Assembly (NCBI RefSeq): GCF_036588685.1
Contig: NC_086383.1
Span: 58,169,448-58,233,447, forward strand
Source: Mytilus trossulus
Taxonomy: Eukaryota > Mollusca > Bivalvia > Mytilida > Mytilidae
DNA: 64,000 nucleotides
Direction: 5' to 3'
Shown here: piece after piece, positions 38,314 to 48,706 of the stretch
How the letters are laid out: each line of letters opens with the position of its first letter
How positions within the stretch are numbered: the first letter of the stretch is position 1
Notes under the pieces: generated by a model
Seen by the model: only the letters and a program-made list of their open reading frames with translations
What the model was told of the DNA's origin: nothing
The model's database searches: none
Program-made: the position numbers and the translations under genes

Positions 38314-38351
38314 AAAAAAAAAAAAAAAAAAAAAATCATGTCACATCTCCT
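38314..38351 (-). repeat. Terminal inverted repeat of the transposon, right
   Basis: Read on the minus strand, the end is AGGAGATGTGACATGATTTT followed by a T run, matching the left end except for three positions. Confidence 0.88.
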
Positions 38352-38355
38352 TTAA
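38352..38355. repeat. TTAA target-site duplication, right
   Basis: TTAA follows the right transposon end and precedes 'tgaatccattttc', which continues the Penelope sequence. Confidence 0.9.
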
Positions 38356-38721
38356 TGAATCCATTTTCTTCAAATAATCTGTAGTATCTTGAATGTAAGA
38401 TGGCATTGTTCTAACATGTGGTCTGAGATGGTAATCCACGAATTCAGATATTTTTTCGGTTGGATGGCCATTTGCAGATACTATCGGTCTTCCCGGAATC
38501 CCTTCTTTATGGAGTTTTGGGAGCAAGTAAAATCGACCGGCTGTGCAGGTTTCATCAGGTCGTAGATAGTCGTACGTGTCGTCATCAATATGTTTTTTGC
38601 TGTTCATGTCTGAAAGGACCTCATTAATTTGTTTACTTATTTCTTTTGTAGGATCACTTTCTAAATGTTTGTAAAATTTTGTATTTGAAAGCTGACGATT
38701 CCCTTCTTCAATGTAGTCGGT

Positions 38722-41088
38722 TTGTATGGTACATTCTTTTATACAATATTCTACAATAATATTTTAAAAGAGAGTAAGTTAAAACAACCAAGAAAAAGAC
38801 GTTTTAAAAAACGGACACGACCTGCGGAAGATAATTTAGTTGTTAATCTATCGTCAACAGAATTAACCAACTCCGAAGAAAAATTATTAAGTAGAGGTCT
38901 TAACTTCTGTCCTATACCAGCAAACATTAACAACCTACAACTGGAGACAGATATGGATCAATTTGCTAGACGCCTTCGCCTAAAAGAACATTTTAATAGG
39001 CAACACAAAAAAACCTTACAAGAAGCCGGAATGAATGATTCGGAATATGAGAGTGATAAAGAGGACAAGTGCATCCCAAGATTTAAAAAGAAAAGCGAAT
39101 GGAATCCACCAAGGAGTAAGAACGACAATTTAGAATCCTTTATATCATCAATTAAAACTGAAGTAAAATCATCAGTCAGTGGCAAACGTTTAAGGAATCT
39201 CTCTGAACAAGAAAGCCAGGCCATAAATAATTTAAAAAGCCGTGATGATATTGTTATTAAACAAGCAGACAAAGGAAGTGCAGTTGTAGTGATCAACAAA
39301 ACCGACTACATTGAAGAAGGGAATCGTCAGCTTTCAAATACAAAATTTTACAAACATTTAGAAAGTGATCCTACAAAAGAAATAAGTAAACAAATTAATG
39401 AGGTCCTTTCAGACATGAACAGCAAAAAACATATTGATGACGACACGTACGACTATCTACGACCTGATGAAACCTGCACAGCCGGTCGATTTTACTTGCT
39501 CCCAAAACTCCATAAAGAAGGGATTCCGGGAAGACCGATAGTATCTGCAAATGGCCATCCAACCGAAAAAATATCTGAATTCGTGGATTACCATCTCAGA
39601 CCACATGTTAGAACAATGCCATCTTACATTCAAGATACTACAGATTATTTGAAGAAAATGGATTCATTAAACCCCTTACCAAACAACACAATTTTGGTAT
39701 CGATGGATGTGTCTTCTTTGTACACAAATATTCCCAAAAATGAAGGAATAGTCGCTTGTGAACAGGTATGGAACAATCGTAAGGATAAACATCCCCCAAC
39801 AGACTGTCTGGTTCAGTTGCTAAGACTAGTGCTTGAAAACAACAATTTTGTATTCAACGACCAGCACTACTTGCAGGTTGACGGTACCAGTATGGGAACC
39901 AAAATGGCACCTTCTTTTGCCAACATTTTCATGGGGAGTCTCGAAGAACGCATCCTTTCGAATGTACCATACAAACCCTTGTCTTGGCTCCGTTATATTG
40001 ATGACATCGACATCAAATGGAACGAAACTGCAGAACGCCTGCAAGAATTTCTCGATTTCTGTAACAACTTTCATCAATCGATCAAGTTCACATCTGAAGT
40101 TTCAAATGAGAAAATTGCGTTTCTCGACACCACCATAACTTTAGAAAACGGAGTCATGACAACAGACCTTCACACCAAAAAAACTGATAAACACCAATTT
40201 CTCTCTCCGAAGAGTTGTCACCCGAAACACTGCTCCCGGAGCATTCCGTACAGCCAAGCCATCAGGTTAAAACGGATTTGTTCATCGGAATCAAAGTTAA
40301 ACCATCGTTTAGGGCAACTCAGACAGCAACTCAAATCAAGAGGTTATAAGAACAAAAGTATTTCAGAAGCTTTCGGAAAAGCAAACGAAAAAGAACGAAC
40401 AAACCTACTTGAATACAAAGAAAAGACGGCCCAGACAAATAAAATCCCGTTTGTTGTTAGCTTTCATCCTCATCTGACAAATATTTCATCAATTGTCCAC
40501 AAACACTGGCGTCTTATTGAAAATGATCCTTCCTTGAGCGAGATTTTTCCATCACCTCCCGTTATGGCTTACCGCAGACCAAAAAACCTCAAAGATATTC
40601 TAGTATCATCCAAAGTATCTAAACGGGAGATATCAACAATCGGAGGTTATAAACAATGCGGAAGGGGCAATTGTAAGTGCTGCAAAGTCGCCAATATAGA
40701 AACCCAGTTCATCAGCACAGTCACAAAGAAAAATTACAACATATTTATAACATCAAATTGCAAAACGCAAAATTGCATTTATGTTCTAACGTGTGGAACT
40801 TGCAAATTACAATATGTTGGTGAAACAGAAACCCCATTTAACATCCGACTAAATAACCATCGGTCATTTTATACAAAAGAAAGGAACTGCCCAATTACAA
40901 GACACCTTTTAAGAGCAGGACATGATTTTGAAAACATCACATTTCAAATCATTGAGAAAAATCAAAATTGGGATACACAAGGAAGACAAAAAAGAGAGAG
41001 ATTTTGGATGCACCAGTTACGAACTCTTGAACCTGATGGACTCAATGAGAGAGACGAAAAAAGATATCAAAGCAAATCAAAACCATAG
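38722..41088 (+). CDS. Penelope reverse transcriptase with GIY-YIG endonuclease
   Basis: A continuous frame of 788 codons. It has an N-terminal basic stretch (KRRFKKRTR), 'KQADKGSAVVVINKTDY' and 'GRFYLLPKLHK' with 'GIPGRPIVS' (fingers, about 260-275). '[15 protein letters not shown]' is followed by 'GTSMGTKMAPSFANIF' and 'LRYIDDIDIKW' (catalytic Asp pair, about 423). The Cys cluster CGRGNCKCC (about 650) and the GIY-YIG endonuclease 'IYVLTCGTCKLQYVGETE' with 'RLNNHR' and 'FQIIEK' (about 686-760) follow. The enzyme reverse-transcribes its RNA at a nicked chromosomal target. The frame opens with TTG; the first in-frame ATG is about 77 codons in, and the frame runs into the junction at 38722, so the true N terminus may be missing. 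Confidence 0.95.
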   Translation: MYGTFFYTIFYNNILKESKLKQPRKRRFKKRTRPAEDNLVVNLSSTELTNSEEKLLSRGLNFCPIPANINNLQLETDMDQFARRLRLKEHFNRQHKKTLQEAGMNDSEYESDKEDKCIPRFKKKSEWNPPRSKNDNLESFISSIKTEVKSSVSGKRLRNLSEQESQAINNLKSRDDIVIKQADKGSAVVVINKTDYIEEGNRQLSNTKFYKHLESDPTKEISKQINEVLSDMNSKKHIDDDTYDYLRPDETCTAGRFYLLPKLHKEGIPGRPIVSANGHPTEKISEFVDYHLRPHVRTMPSYIQDTTDYLKKMDSLNPLPNNTILVSMDVSSLYTNIPKNEGIVACEQVWNNRKDKHPPTDCLVQLLRLVLENNNFVFNDQHYLQVDGTSMGTKMAPSFANIFMGSLEERILSNVPYKPLSWLRYIDDIDIKWNETAERLQEFLDFCNNFHQSIKFTSEVSNEKIAFLDTTITLENGVMTTDLHTKKTDKHQFLSPKSCHPKHCSRSIPYSQAIRLKRICSSESKLNHRLGQLRQQLKSRGYKNKSISEAFGKANEKERTNLLEYKEKTAQTNKIPFVVSFHPHLTNISSIVHKHWRLIENDPSLSEIFPSPPVMAYRRPKNLKDILVSSKVSKREISTIGGYKQCGRGNCKCCKVANIETQFISTVTKKNYNIFITSNCKTQNCIYVLTCGTCKLQYVGETETPFNIRLNNHRSFYTKERNCPITRHLLRAGHDFENITFQIIEKNQNWDTQGRQKRERFWMHQLRTLEPDGLNERDEKRYQSKSKP

Positions 41089-41308
41089 TTATCTTGAAAT
41101 CATACAAATTAATTTATAAAAATTCATACAATTTATCGAACATCTATAAATGTGTTAAACTTTTATTCCAACTTCATGTAGTTGTAGCTACAAACATATT
41201 TTATGACCGAATTAATATGTTACACCCATCCCTCAAATCTTGTATAGATTAAGCTACAAAAATATTTTTCTGTCATGCATCCGATTTCACCTTGAGAGAT
41301 GCACACGC

Positions 41309-41335
41309 CTGATGAAGCTAATTTGTTTAGCGAAA
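41309..41335 (+). ncRNA. Hammerhead-ribozyme-like core, long Penelope copy
   Basis: CTGATGA, a GCTAA/TTAGC hairpin and GAAA occur in order, with ACGC and GCGT flanking. It is identical to the copy at 26104-26130. Stem III would be very short, as in other Penelope hammerheads thought to act as dimers. Confidence 0.5.
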
Positions 41336-41584
41336 TATTGCGTATTTCTATTTAACATCTAATATAAATTTTTAATGTATCAATTAGTGTGTTTTAGTTA
41401 TATTCTTAGACATTTATATATCTATATATATATATATATATATATATATGATAACACTGCCTCATGAATAATATGCCTGAACCCTGCCCTTGGCCTTGGT
41501 CGGTTTGTTTTCGTTAGTATATGTCTGTCAGATATCGTTTATTGTTGTGTTATAAATTCGGTCGTTTATTTTACTTGGTTATAA

Positions 41585-41990
41585 AAAAAGAAGATGTGGT
41601 ATGATCCCCAATGAAACACCTATCCACAAAAGACCAAAATTACACAGACATTAACAACTAGAGGTCACCGTACGACCTTCAACAATGAACAAAGCCCATA
41701 TCGCATAGTCAGCTATAAATGGCCCCTATAAGACAATGTAAAACAATTCAAACGAGAAAACTAACGGCCTTATTTATGTAACAAAAATGTACGAAAAACG
41801 AAAATGTAACACATAAACAATTTACAGGCTCCTGACTTGGGACAGGCACATACATAAATAATGTGGCGGGATTAAACATGTTAGCGTGATCCCAACCCTC
41901 CCCTAACCTGGGACAGTGGTACAACAGTACAACATACGAACGAATCATACAAATTAGTTGAACATGTCTTAAGGTCATACGATACAGTAG
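41585..41990 (+). repeat. Dispersed repeat R1 copy
   Basis: A well-kept copy running from 'agaagatgtggtatgatccc' through 'caccgtacgaccttcaac', 'aacgagaaaactaacggcc' and 'aacctgggacagtgg' to 'aattagttgaacatg'. Confidence 0.7.
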
Positions 41991-43201
41991 AGATTCCTCG
42001 TTGATTTTTTCTTAAAATTTTGATAGTAGGTTAATTTCAATGTGTACTTTTCAAATATACAAAGTAAAAAGTACCTTCATGACTTACTTTTTGAGATAAT
42101 TTGGTTCGAAATTTGCATATTTGTAAGAAAATCCCTGAAATTTCATAAATTCTGACTTTTAAAGAATGGATAAGTTGTTTTAAATTGTCTTTTTATAGCT
42201 GACTATAAGGTCTGTTATTTTGCTTAATGTATAAAACCGTACGGTGATCTTTATTTCCTAACATCCATCACTCTTGTGGATAGTTTTCTGAATTTCAATC
42301 TTAAAACAACTTTCTAATTTATATATTTATTTCTATTTTTAGAATTTTCTGTCTATACAAATCCATGTATAAGGAAGGCGAATTAATAGATAATTGTTTA
42401 AAGACACTGACAGTCATTTCAAATAATTTTGAAACATGAAGAAAACTTTTTTATTTCAAGGGATATTTGCTAACAGTTCTTTTGTTGGTATTCTTACATT
42501 GCTTATATAAAATTAAGTTTTGCATTGATTTTATTGTTCTGTTAAGTTGCACAAAATTTAATATTTAATGTAGTGTTTTGTTGACTATCGTTTGTCTTTT
42601 ACACGTTTTTGTGTGGGTCATGGTACTATTTGTTTCCTCGACTTATTTTTATAATTTTCATTGTGATATTTCCGCTATCTATTTTAGATTATGTTAGATT
42701 CTCATAATAACATCCAATTTACCTCGTTGGATTGGTATTCGAATAAGTCTGCGCTTTCTTTCACACAGGCGAATTTTGCTCTAGTGAATTAGACAATGCC
42801 TTGAACATTATCATGTGATATTCACCTCAACTAGCTGATACTTAAAACTCACATGAAAATTTTACTTATTTGGTATATTTCATGATTATAATTAAATTTG
42901 AAAATTTAAATGTTATTTGAATAACTCTATTGTTAGAGTTCATGTGAATATTATGTGAAAAAAATGATGTTTTTTGGAAAAATAAAAAAGACGTCGACGA
43001 CGGACGACATATGCCAAGTGATGAGACAAGTTCACTTGGCGCTGTGGGCCAGATGATCTAAAATTACCAAAATTAAATTAAAATTACATAAGTGAACACA
43101 GTCTTCTTCAATATTTTGTCTTATTTGTTATTTAAAATGGTATCAGTTTTTTGTAGTGATATTAAAAAAGTGTTGCTGTATTTTTGTGGGAGTAGTATAT
43201 A
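41991..43201. other. Non-coding, with an R4 3' fragment
   Basis: Nothing coding. 42990-43063 is the end of repeat R4 ('gacgacggacgacat', 'aagtgatgaga', 'ttcacttggcgctgtgggcc'). Confidence 0.5.
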
Positions 43202-43686
43202 TATGTTGTGTACGAATTGTAATGTTGCACAAATTATAATTTGTACAGAAATTTTGTAAAAGTTATTAGTGTTTTATGAATCACTTAACACAAATTGATG
43301 ATACATGCACACAGTCGTTTGTTTCACAAATTTCTGTCATATTTCCATGACTACATGATGCAGTCGTCTCTTCAGCATTGATACAAAAAAACCATAATAA
43401 AATCACAAAAGACATATTTATGGATATGATTTTGGTTTAAGAAGAAAAAATTAAAATAGAATTTAAACTATTTTTTGTTTTAAAGTTTTATGACAAGGAC
43501 AATAGCACTAAATGTTAGGTTGAAGTATATAAATTTGAATTAAAGAAATTAAGCTGATACATGTTAGAAGACAAAATTGTATCACTTGGTGCAAATGGTA
43601 TGTGCCAAAAAACTTATAACTTCTACAAAAAACTTGTAATAAATTATAATTTGTACAAACTTACATCTTGTACATGTACACAACAT
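43202..43686. mobile_element. MITE-like element with about 60-bp inverted ends
   Basis: The left end 'tatgttgtgtac' with 'acaaattataatttgtac' is mirrored at the right end by 'gtacaaac', 'aaattataatttgtac' and 'gtacacaacata'. The interior, about 360 bases, has no open frame. Confidence 0.6.
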
Positions 43687-44169
43687 ACACTTGTACTTCT
43701 GGAGTAAGACATATCTGAAAATGCCTGTAAGCTAGCTATGTACCAAAAACCAAATTAATTCCGTTATATCAATCCACAGTGAAATGTAATCTTCATGGTA
43801 GAAGCATTTTTTTCAGAAATCAGAAGAAATATCAGCTTTTTTACTGCATTTATGTAAAAATAAATTACTACGTAATGTTTTAAACGTTTACAAAATGCAA
43901 ATAATTTACTAATACAACTATACGTTAGTACTCAAATCAAGTAAAACATTTAATTCAGCAATTTCCAGTTATGTATACTGATTTATATTTTAGTATGAGA
44001 AAATGATTACTTTATTAGTCGTGATAGGCTTTGAACTAGCTTTCAATAACTGCGTGTATTTTCTTATCGGTGTTTTGCTTTCAGTGTTTTTCTTTGTTGT
44101 TTTTGTGCATCATACTGATCTTTTGAGTTTAGGCAATTGCAACTTATGTACAGTTTGTTCTTCTGATGT

Positions 44170-44510
44170 GCTGTTACACTACTGTTCTATGTTAGGTTGA
44201 GCGCTCAGAAACATGTTTAACCCAGCCACATTTTTTTATGCCAATCCCAAGTCAGGAGCCTGCAGTTTAGTGGTTGTCGTTGGTTTAGCTCTGTCAAATT
44301 TGGTTTTTATAAATTGTTTTGTAATAAACTAAGCTGTTAATTTTCAGAATTGAATTGTTTCACATTTTTTGTCGGATGCTTTTAAAATCGACTATTCCGT
44401 ATGGTTTTTATTATTGTTGAAGGTAGTATAGTGGCCTATAACTGCTTCCATCAACTTCATGGGGTACTCAGTTGGATAGTTGTCTCATTGGAAATCATAC
44501 CACATCTCTC
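44170..44510 (-). repeat. Dispersed repeat R1, reverse copy
   Basis: It contains 'aacatgtttaacccagccac', 'cccaagtcaggagcctgc', 'ttattgttgaagg' and 'gatagttgtctcattgg' in the order expected for R1 read backwards. Confidence 0.65.
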
Positions 44511-46654
44511 AATTTGCCAGCAATATAACAGCTATCAATATGATATCATTTAAATATCGATGTAGGAAAAACTTGTCAGCAAAATATCAAAAGGAACAAA
44601 TTTGATCAACATTTTATTGAAATAAGTTAAATTGTTTTAAAAGTATAATTCAAATAAATAAATCAAATGTATCAATAACTCATCTGAAGCTATATTCTAT
44701 CTAATAAAAAAAATAGAAATACATTTGAAGAAACATTTGTTATCACAGTATCAAAATATCACCTGTGTCAATAACTAAAGAAAACGTAAATTGTAGAATA
44801 ATTGAATGTAAATCTCAATTGAAGTTAATCTTGTCACCACAGTATCGTACGTCTCACATGTTTCAATAGCTTACTTCAAGACATATGTTTTAATCTAGAA
44901 CTTTAATTGAATTTAAGTCAGACTCAAAGTTAAGGTGACATGGGTGACTTTCGCCATCGTGGGATGTAAAAAAAAGAAAAAATAAGGTTCAGATTTTCAA
45001 TCAAGTTAGCAAAATTTTATGCAGGAATGCAGATAACTAATGTGAATTTTCAATTTAAAGAACAAATTGTAAAGATTATAATTTAATTAGGTATAGATTA
45101 TTTTTCTTTGAATTTTTACATTTTTTAAATTGTCATTTTAAGGGACGTAACTCTGAAAAAGTGTATTTCCTTTTTTGTATTTTAGCCGACAAAAAACCCG
45201 TACAGTGACTGTCAGTGACTATCTTTTCTTTCGATTTTCTCAAAGCATTTTCAAACATCTATCTTCAATTATTTATTTTACAATTCTATCATTTAGTTAA
45301 GATTCTAACCCCATAATCATGGATGATGATGCTTTTTTCCTGTAAAATCCATACAAAATGTGTCATTTTGTTACAAACTGTATTTTGAGAAAATGCGCCG
45401 TGACGTATCATTTTTAATTATATTTTTGAATATATATGAATATATATAAGATTTTGGCAAAGTATGAACACATTCTCTCATTTTGAATTTAGGTTCCCAT
45501 ACCACCTTTACTTTGTAATTAACGTACATCAAAAGTATCCTTTGTAACAAGAATCTGTATCAACAAATACGCTAACATTTAACTTGTTTAAACATCATCT
45601 CAGTTTTTCAAATGTGTTACTTGTATCACAAATTAACATAAAACATATTTTATTCTAAACGTTAAATACCATTTAGATATTGATATAAGTAAACTCTTTT
45701 ATCACAGTATATCAAAAGACAATGTTATTAATCTTAAGGTATACACAAATTCTATATCGCTTTAAGTGAACTATGACATCACAGTATATCTAAAGTATTA
45801 ATTGTATTAATAATTAACATAAACAAAAATGTTATTATTCTAAGCATATAATAAACATAACATTTTGACATCGCTATTACTAAACATCAAGTAATATCTT
45901 GTCATTCTTAAGGTTTCAGTTATTTGAATAATACTGAATAATATTTTTTTACAATCAGATTTAAATTTCATTCTGAGTAAAACTTGGTAACCTATTGTTG
46001 TTTCATTCTCGTTCTTTTGTCTCTGATATATAGATACTATTCATAAATGATTTCACATTTATCAAATCTTATATTTGGATTGATGGATTATTTTATGGCT
46101 GTTTAATATAAAGCGTACAAGCATATCCGGAGCGAGACCAAGAAAGACCGACACCTTTAGTCTGATTCTATAAAGACGAGCACACAGTCACCTCATCTGC
46201 ATTTTGGTGAACCGATACATTTGTAAATGTTAATACAAGCCTTGCCCTTTCACATGAATCTATGTATGGGATACCCCATTACACATATGTCTCTTTTGAT
46301 CTCCGGTGTTGTTCAAAATACAAATGTCGTAGCTTTACAATTTCAATTGTGACTTCAATCATGTGTAGGTGTATCCCTTTTTCTATTGTTTAACAACATG
46401 GCTTTATTTCAAATGCGAAATCAGAGCGTCAAATTAGAATTTTCTTTATTAGAATTTTTTGAAAATTTTCATTCTGTTTGGGTATTCCATAAATTATATA
46501 TCATTGTTGTTTATAGAAAAACAAAATTCTTAAATTCAATTACGTTTTTTGGTTCTAATTTTAAGTACTCATAGATCTATATTGATATCCAAAAATAAGA
46601 TTAAGGTAAAGTATATTTCAGAAGGTGTAAATACGATATAAAGATATGATCCTT
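44511..46654. other. 3' flank of TcmP-like gene; diffuse repeats
   Basis: Degenerate blocks of the type 'atcacagtatatcaaaag' plus 'aataattaacataaa' recur irregularly at 44560-44890 and 45580-45910, separated by unrelated sequence with 'gggacgtaactctgaaaaag' (45140). No open frame of substance was found. Confidence 0.4.
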
Positions 46655-47931
46655 CTATTCATGATGGGTTTCCATTTCCCTAAAACTTATTAACCAATTA
46701 ATCTTATTAGGAAATGTTCCTCGTTTCGCGGGGGATTCCCCATCCTTATCCTTCACTTCTACCATCCTCCCATCTTTTAAAAGAATTTTCAGAGGTTTTA
46801 TGCGCCAGACAAAAAGTGTTTCCTCTATTATAAACTTTTTTAGAGTTTCAAATTGTACTTTTTTCCTTCCTTTGAATTCATCAAATATTACGTCTGCGAT
46901 TTGAGTATTATCTTGTCTATTTTCAGCAATGATTGGTTGACCTTTGTGTATTACAAAAAAGTCGGAAAATGAAAATTTGCCAGTATAGAATTGAGTTCCT
47001 CGATTGAATGCTTCCTTCATAGAACTTAAACTTTTTGCGTGGTGTGTAACAAATACTAAATCGTACAAAGGAGCATTTTGTGAGTGTCTCATCGCAAAAG
47101 TCAGTCCAAAGGGATTAAATGTTTTAAGTTGACGAAGATATAAGTTAACTAATGCGCTTTGTCTTTGTTTCTTTTCGGTTTTAAAAACATGTGTTTTTAT
47201 ATTTTCAAACTTCATTCCAAAACACTTTTCGACATTAACTCTATTTGAATCTTTATCAAGAAAACGGTTTACAAAAGATGAAAGGAAATTGATATATACA
47301 CTTTTGTAAAGGCCACAGTAATCTTTTACTTTCTCAAATGTTACTTGACTAAAGGCAAATAAATCAATGAAAGTGGTCATGCATTCCATGTGTTTTAGAA
47401 CTGGCTTAATATTATTGAAATCATCATTTTGTAGAGTGACAGATATTGGAAAGTTTGTATCCTGGCTGACCACCGTATGATGCCTAGATTCGCCAACAGG
47501 TACATGCACATGTATTTCTATATCATAAAACATAAATAAATATTTAATATTTTCGACAAGTTTTTCAAACTTTTTTGAATCCTTTTCAATCAAATGCAGC
47601 TTGACATAATATTTTGATAATGGGTTTGTTCTTTCTTTGATTTTAAGTGGAGCTTCTGAAGGCTCGAATTTATTTGATAAATTGTTCTTCCAAATAAAAT
47701 AACAAATTGCCACGTGTAATGCAATAAGAGGTGAACCGTACTTCTCAATTTCTGCAGGCCATTCTTCAGAATATCGACCAACACCAGCTGATACGTCGTA
47801 AATTTTGGTAACCAGTTCATGACCCGACTGTTGCGTTGAGGCAATGAATTGTTGTAGGTATCTCATGTACATAAAACGTTTGACAAGACCATGTGGTGTA
47901 TCCTCAGAAAAAAAGGTTGTTTTCCTCTTAC
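46655..47931 (-). CDS. TcmP-like domain, terminal exon of a multi-exon gene
   Basis: The exon begins after an acceptor (gcattgcag) and encodes about 425 residues to a TAG at 46655. It reads 'GKRKTTFFSEDTPHGLVKR', then (counting from the first Met) 'IYDVSAGVGRY' (24-34), 'YGSPLIAL' (45-52), 'LHLIEKDSKKFEKL' (92-105), 'TFIDLFAFSQVTFEK', 'NPFGLTFAMRHSQN' with 'DLVFVTHHAKSLSSMKEA', 'FSFSDFF' and a C-terminal winged-helix-like part. This succession fits the three-Cys-motif partner protein TcmP, a Rossmann-fold, methyltransferase-like family I know from bacteria. The canonical Asp-Pro-Phe motif is replaced by Asp-Leu-Phe. The incoming phase matches the mini-exon ending at 55033, giving '...KAKKG' joined to 'KRKTT'. 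The biochemical role is unknown. Confidence 0.75.
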
Positions 47932-48706
47932 CTGCAATGCCAAATTTGTTTATTTAATTGATTTGTAATTTTACAAATAAAATAACAGAAAAAGTCACTG
48001 CAAGGATTGTTGATTGTTCCTTAGACCTATATTTTTTTCATGAATGAGTTGAACCGGTTGACCCGAGGTCAATCGACTTAAATGGCGTCATTGAACCATT
48101 GGTTCTCCCTGTGACATAATAACATGAGCATTGTGATATACGAAAATTACAAGAAAGGTCACTAATTTGAAGGTCGTCTATTTAGATCTGTTTCAGTTAA
48201 CGTGTTTGTGAAACATTCTTTATTTGAGATCATCTTTTAAAAACAGTTGCTGAATACCAAAAACATGGAACGCCCTCGCCCCCTCCCCCACCGCCCATCC
48301 CCAAACAAAATAAAAATATAGAGAATTCGGGACAATCAAACAGAGAAAAAAACATATAAGCAGTCGCTTTCATTTGGCCTTTAAGATATGCATTGGAGCA
48401 GTCATGCAGTCATGTTCTGATTGCAATGTCAAAATGAAATATTCACTGAACAACTATATATAATGTAAACCATTGATTTCAACAGAAAACATATGTAAGG
48501 AGCTGAACGATAGAAAGAGGGAAATGTTAGTAAACGAACGGCAAACTTCCTGGCAGTTCTAGCTCCGATCCGCATAATACTCTACGCTAAATGGTGTAAA
48601 GGAAAATAGTTCCGGAACGGAAATGATCACTGCGCGGAGTTTAATCGAACGGGCAAATGTAAACACAGGAAATAATGCTATCGTGCAAATAAAACAAGGT
48701 AATGTA
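47932..48706. other. Intron sequence, nothing recognised
   Basis: Probably part of the long intron between the mini-exon array and the TcmP exon. A pyrimidine/C-rich patch occurs at 48270-48300. Confidence 0.4.

Larger units (their letters stand above)
27776..38351. mobile_element. Kolobok-type DNA transposon with two genes, 10,576 bp
   Basis: Both ends read AGGAGAYGTGACAYRATTTT inward followed by a long T run, and are flanked by TTAA on each side. Removing the element with one TTAA restores the reading frame of the Penelope copy it hit. The element carries a transposase gene on the minus strand (30162-38048) and a ballast-domain gene on the plus strand (28033-29858), convergent with about 300 bases between their stops. 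TTAA duplications are typical of piggyBac and Kolobok; the THAP domain and the GDARCDSPG / TDRH / DVWHVAKG motifs fit Kolobok. Introns hold older repeats (R1 fragments, a TA-duplicating MITE, a 31.2-31.6 kb repeat). As the host copy is nearly identical to its sister, the insertion is young. Confidence 0.88.
26020..38722 (-). mobile_element. Penelope-like retroelement, 5'-truncated copy, split by a DNA transposon
   Basis: This copy consists of 26020-27775 and 38352-38722 on the minus strand, interrupted by the transposon 27776-38351. It is nearly identical to the plus-strand copy: over the 424 C-terminal residues I see only one substitution (R for W) and one extra D. It begins at the residue matching about 194 of the long copy, so it lacks the N terminus. 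A TAA at 27680-27682 replaces a GAA codon of the sister copy. It retains the 'YIDDID' polymerase motif and the GIY-YIG endonuclease, but the split and the stop make it inactive. Its 3' end lies at the (TA)n tract. Confidence 0.92.
38722..41450 (+). mobile_element. Penelope-like retroelement, long copy
   Basis: The element starts at the junction with the truncated inverted copy (about 38722) and ends at a (TA)n tract at 41415-41450. The 3' 340 bases after the stop are shared, inverted, with 26020-26350. Together the two copies form an inverted repeat of about 2.1 kb per arm. Such head-to-head partial copies are typical of Penelope-like elements. Confidence 0.9.

Noticed and set aside
27776-38351. 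piggyBac transposon, because of TTAA
   Set aside because: The transposase lacks piggyBac features and has a THAP domain with GDARCDSPG, TDRH and DVWHVAKG motifs; the ends also do not start with the piggyBac CCC.
38341-38607. Separate small minus-strand gene of 88 residues
   Set aside because: It is the upstream part of the truncated Penelope copy cut off by the transposon.
47903-47931. A 29-base intron just before the TcmP exon
   Set aside because: Too short to be spliced; the stretch reads as open coding sequence in frame from the acceptor at 47932, in phase with the mini-exons.
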